NCBI GenBank assembly: GCA_023079485.1
Contig: CM041092.1
Location: forward strand, 7,329,127-7,393,126
Source of the DNA: Archilochus colubris
Lineage: Eukaryota > Chordata > Aves > Apodiformes > Trochilidae
DNA: 64,000 nucleotides
Direction of reading: 5' to 3'
The position numbers were made by a program, and so were the translations under genes. Below are positions 62,601-64,000 of this stretch, one piece after another (position 1 is the first letter of the stretch; the number at the start of each line of letters is the position of its first letter). The notes beneath the pieces were generated by a model. The model made no database searches. It was given only the letters and a program-made list of their open reading frames with translations, and had not been told where the DNA came from.

Positions 62601-64000
62601 ATGAACAAAGTATTTATTCATCTTCTGAGTTTCACAGCGATAGTGTGGAGTGGGAAACTTGGTTTGAATTTTTCTGTATATCCTGCAGAAGGCACAAGAA
62701 GACTCACTGGCATATGGCTTGGCCACTCCGATTTAACACAATCACCCAAACCCAAAATAAACATTAAAAGTGTATTTTTAAAGCCTGACTTTGAAGCAAG
62801 TCAGGTGGTTGGGGGTTTTTTTGCTTTACATATAGTGAAAGTTACAAAGTAAAAAGAAAAGGTGGGCTTTATTTTATGATACAGAACCAATGACTTTTAA
62901 GTTAAATCCCTTTGGAGTGAAAGTTTCCAAGGAAGGATGAAACATGAAGAAAACACTTGCATGTTTAAAAAAGAAAAAAAGGTGACTAGAGATAGAATTA
63001 AATTAATAACTTGGGAGCTGTCATGCCTAATAAATTCCTTGTGTAGTAAAGTAATAATTTACTTGGGAAAAAAGAAATGGGAAAAGTTAAAAATCTTTTT
63101 GTGTCAATATTGAAAATGTGAAGAAGAGCAGTCAGTGGTGAGGCAGTCATGGGCTTGACTGTGGGGGATCAAGACAGGAAAGGACAATATCAGGGTTTGA
63201 TATAATTATTGTCTTCCCAGTGGATCATGAAGATCAAGGTTCATTGAATCACTGGATGATGTGGCTTAGACATTTTCCATCCTTTGGGAGTTCTGATTAT
63301 GTCCTTCATTAAAAGTATAAAATTATTTTCCTTCATGAAAATTGGAGAAGTATTATTTACTACTGAAAATATATCCTTATCCTGTATGGCTGAGCTTTTG
63401 GGAAATAGATAGGATTCAGCATGTTCTATGGGAATCTTTAGTTCATAACTTTATCCAGAAACTATCATACATAATATCTTTTGGTGTTAGATGGTAGAGC
63501 AAAATCCTGTGTCTAAGAGCTTCTGAATCCAAGGTTAAAGATAATAATAATAATAAAAAATCTTAAAGTTCACTGCTTGAGTTTTTTTGTTTTGTTGTAT
63601 CCACATAAAAGAGTGATAAGGAGAATTAAGAGAAGGGAGCCTTTCATGCATCCAGTGTAGCTTTCATTGTGTTGGTTTTTTTCTGAGGATACCTGTTACC
63701 AGATCAGGAGCAGTACTGGCATTTATTCAAAATTATGGGATAGGTGGGGGATGTGATTGCTTCAACTTCCCAACCTTCATCCCTGTGACCTGGGAGAAGT
63801 CCAAGTAGCACAGTTTGGTAGCAGAGCCCTGAGCTGTCACTGTCATAGAATACAGCTTTTTTTGTCTGGTAGTTGAACAGGTCAAAGTGAAGGGAGAAAA
63901 GATTTAAGTAGAAACTCTAATTTAAGTAGTGTTTAGAATTTGCCAGGGTATTTAACACATTTATGTTTTTCTTGAGCTAAATGGGTTTCCCTAAAGCTGT
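59613..64000. other. Intronic sequence to the window edge, no gene seen
   Basis: More than 4 kb with no exon carrying paired splice sites and no clear mobile element. One AT-rich open frame of 136 codons (59826-60236, plus) has no recognised domain and begins at a TTG. The rest are short frames. A minor AAT array is at 63541. Confidence 0.55.
63541..63556. repeat. Short (AAT)n array
   Basis: ATAATAATAATAATAAAAAA, a short trinucleotide repeat with an A-rich end. Confidence 0.75.

Noticed and set aside
1..64000. tRNA, rRNA, CRISPR arrays, mitochondrial insertions, other DNA transposons or endogenous retroviral genes
   Set aside because: None were recognised while reading both strands. Small or old examples could still be missed without a search.

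Overview
This is a 64 kb piece of a bird nuclear genome. The clearest marker is the set of CR1 retrotransposon fragments whose 3' ends carry the avian signature: a GTTGGACT(C/T)GATGATCT-like block, then CCTTCCAACCC, then short ATTCTATG repeats. The rest is typical vertebrate intron: AT-leaning, stop-rich in all frames, with scattered microsatellites, one short spliced exon and one sharp CpG island. Nothing prokaryotic is present (no operons, dense CDS or CRISPR).

One protein-coding exon can be defended. It lies at 26437-26510 on the + strand, is 74 bp long, and has a good acceptor and a near-perfect GTAAGT donor. It encodes EYMDSNKYIEHL...TQLEEQ..., which I recognise as the N-terminal region of NCKAP5 (Nck-associated protein 5). 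The window would then be the inside of the very large NCKAP5 gene, read left to right: about 26 kb of upstream intron, this exon, and at least 37 kb of downstream intron. I found no other NCKAP5 exon.

Inside the downstream intron, at about 39.28-40.65 kb, is a strong CpG island. It has GC boxes, a YY1-like motif and a textbook 5' splice site on the + strand (exon end 40110). It is best read as an alternative or nested promoter with a first exon. A good minus-strand donor lies only about 40 bp away, so bidirectional or antisense transcription is possible.

Region by region: 1-26 kb is intron with four CR1 fragments (0.5, 2.6, 8.0 and 17.1 kb), a microsatellite at 9.26 kb and a very AT-rich block at 23.0 kb. 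26.4-26.5 kb is the exon. 26.5-39.3 kb is intron with one old CR1-like fragment (37.4 kb). 39.3-40.65 kb is the CpG island. 40.65-64 kb is intron with minus-strand CR1 copies at 48.6 and 54.0 kb, a longer plus-strand CR1 at 58.9 kb, and two inverted-repeat structures.

The two inverted repeats are the least expected features. At 45467-45686 there is a 220 bp foldback element with 76 bp arms that match at 75 of 76 positions around a 68 bp loop. At 50242-50425 and 51161-51344 there is a pair of roughly 184 bp arms, about 92% identical in inverted orientation, separated by 735 bp. I do not recognise either as a named repeat family.

All identifications come from reading the sequence and remembered family features. 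No database search was run.
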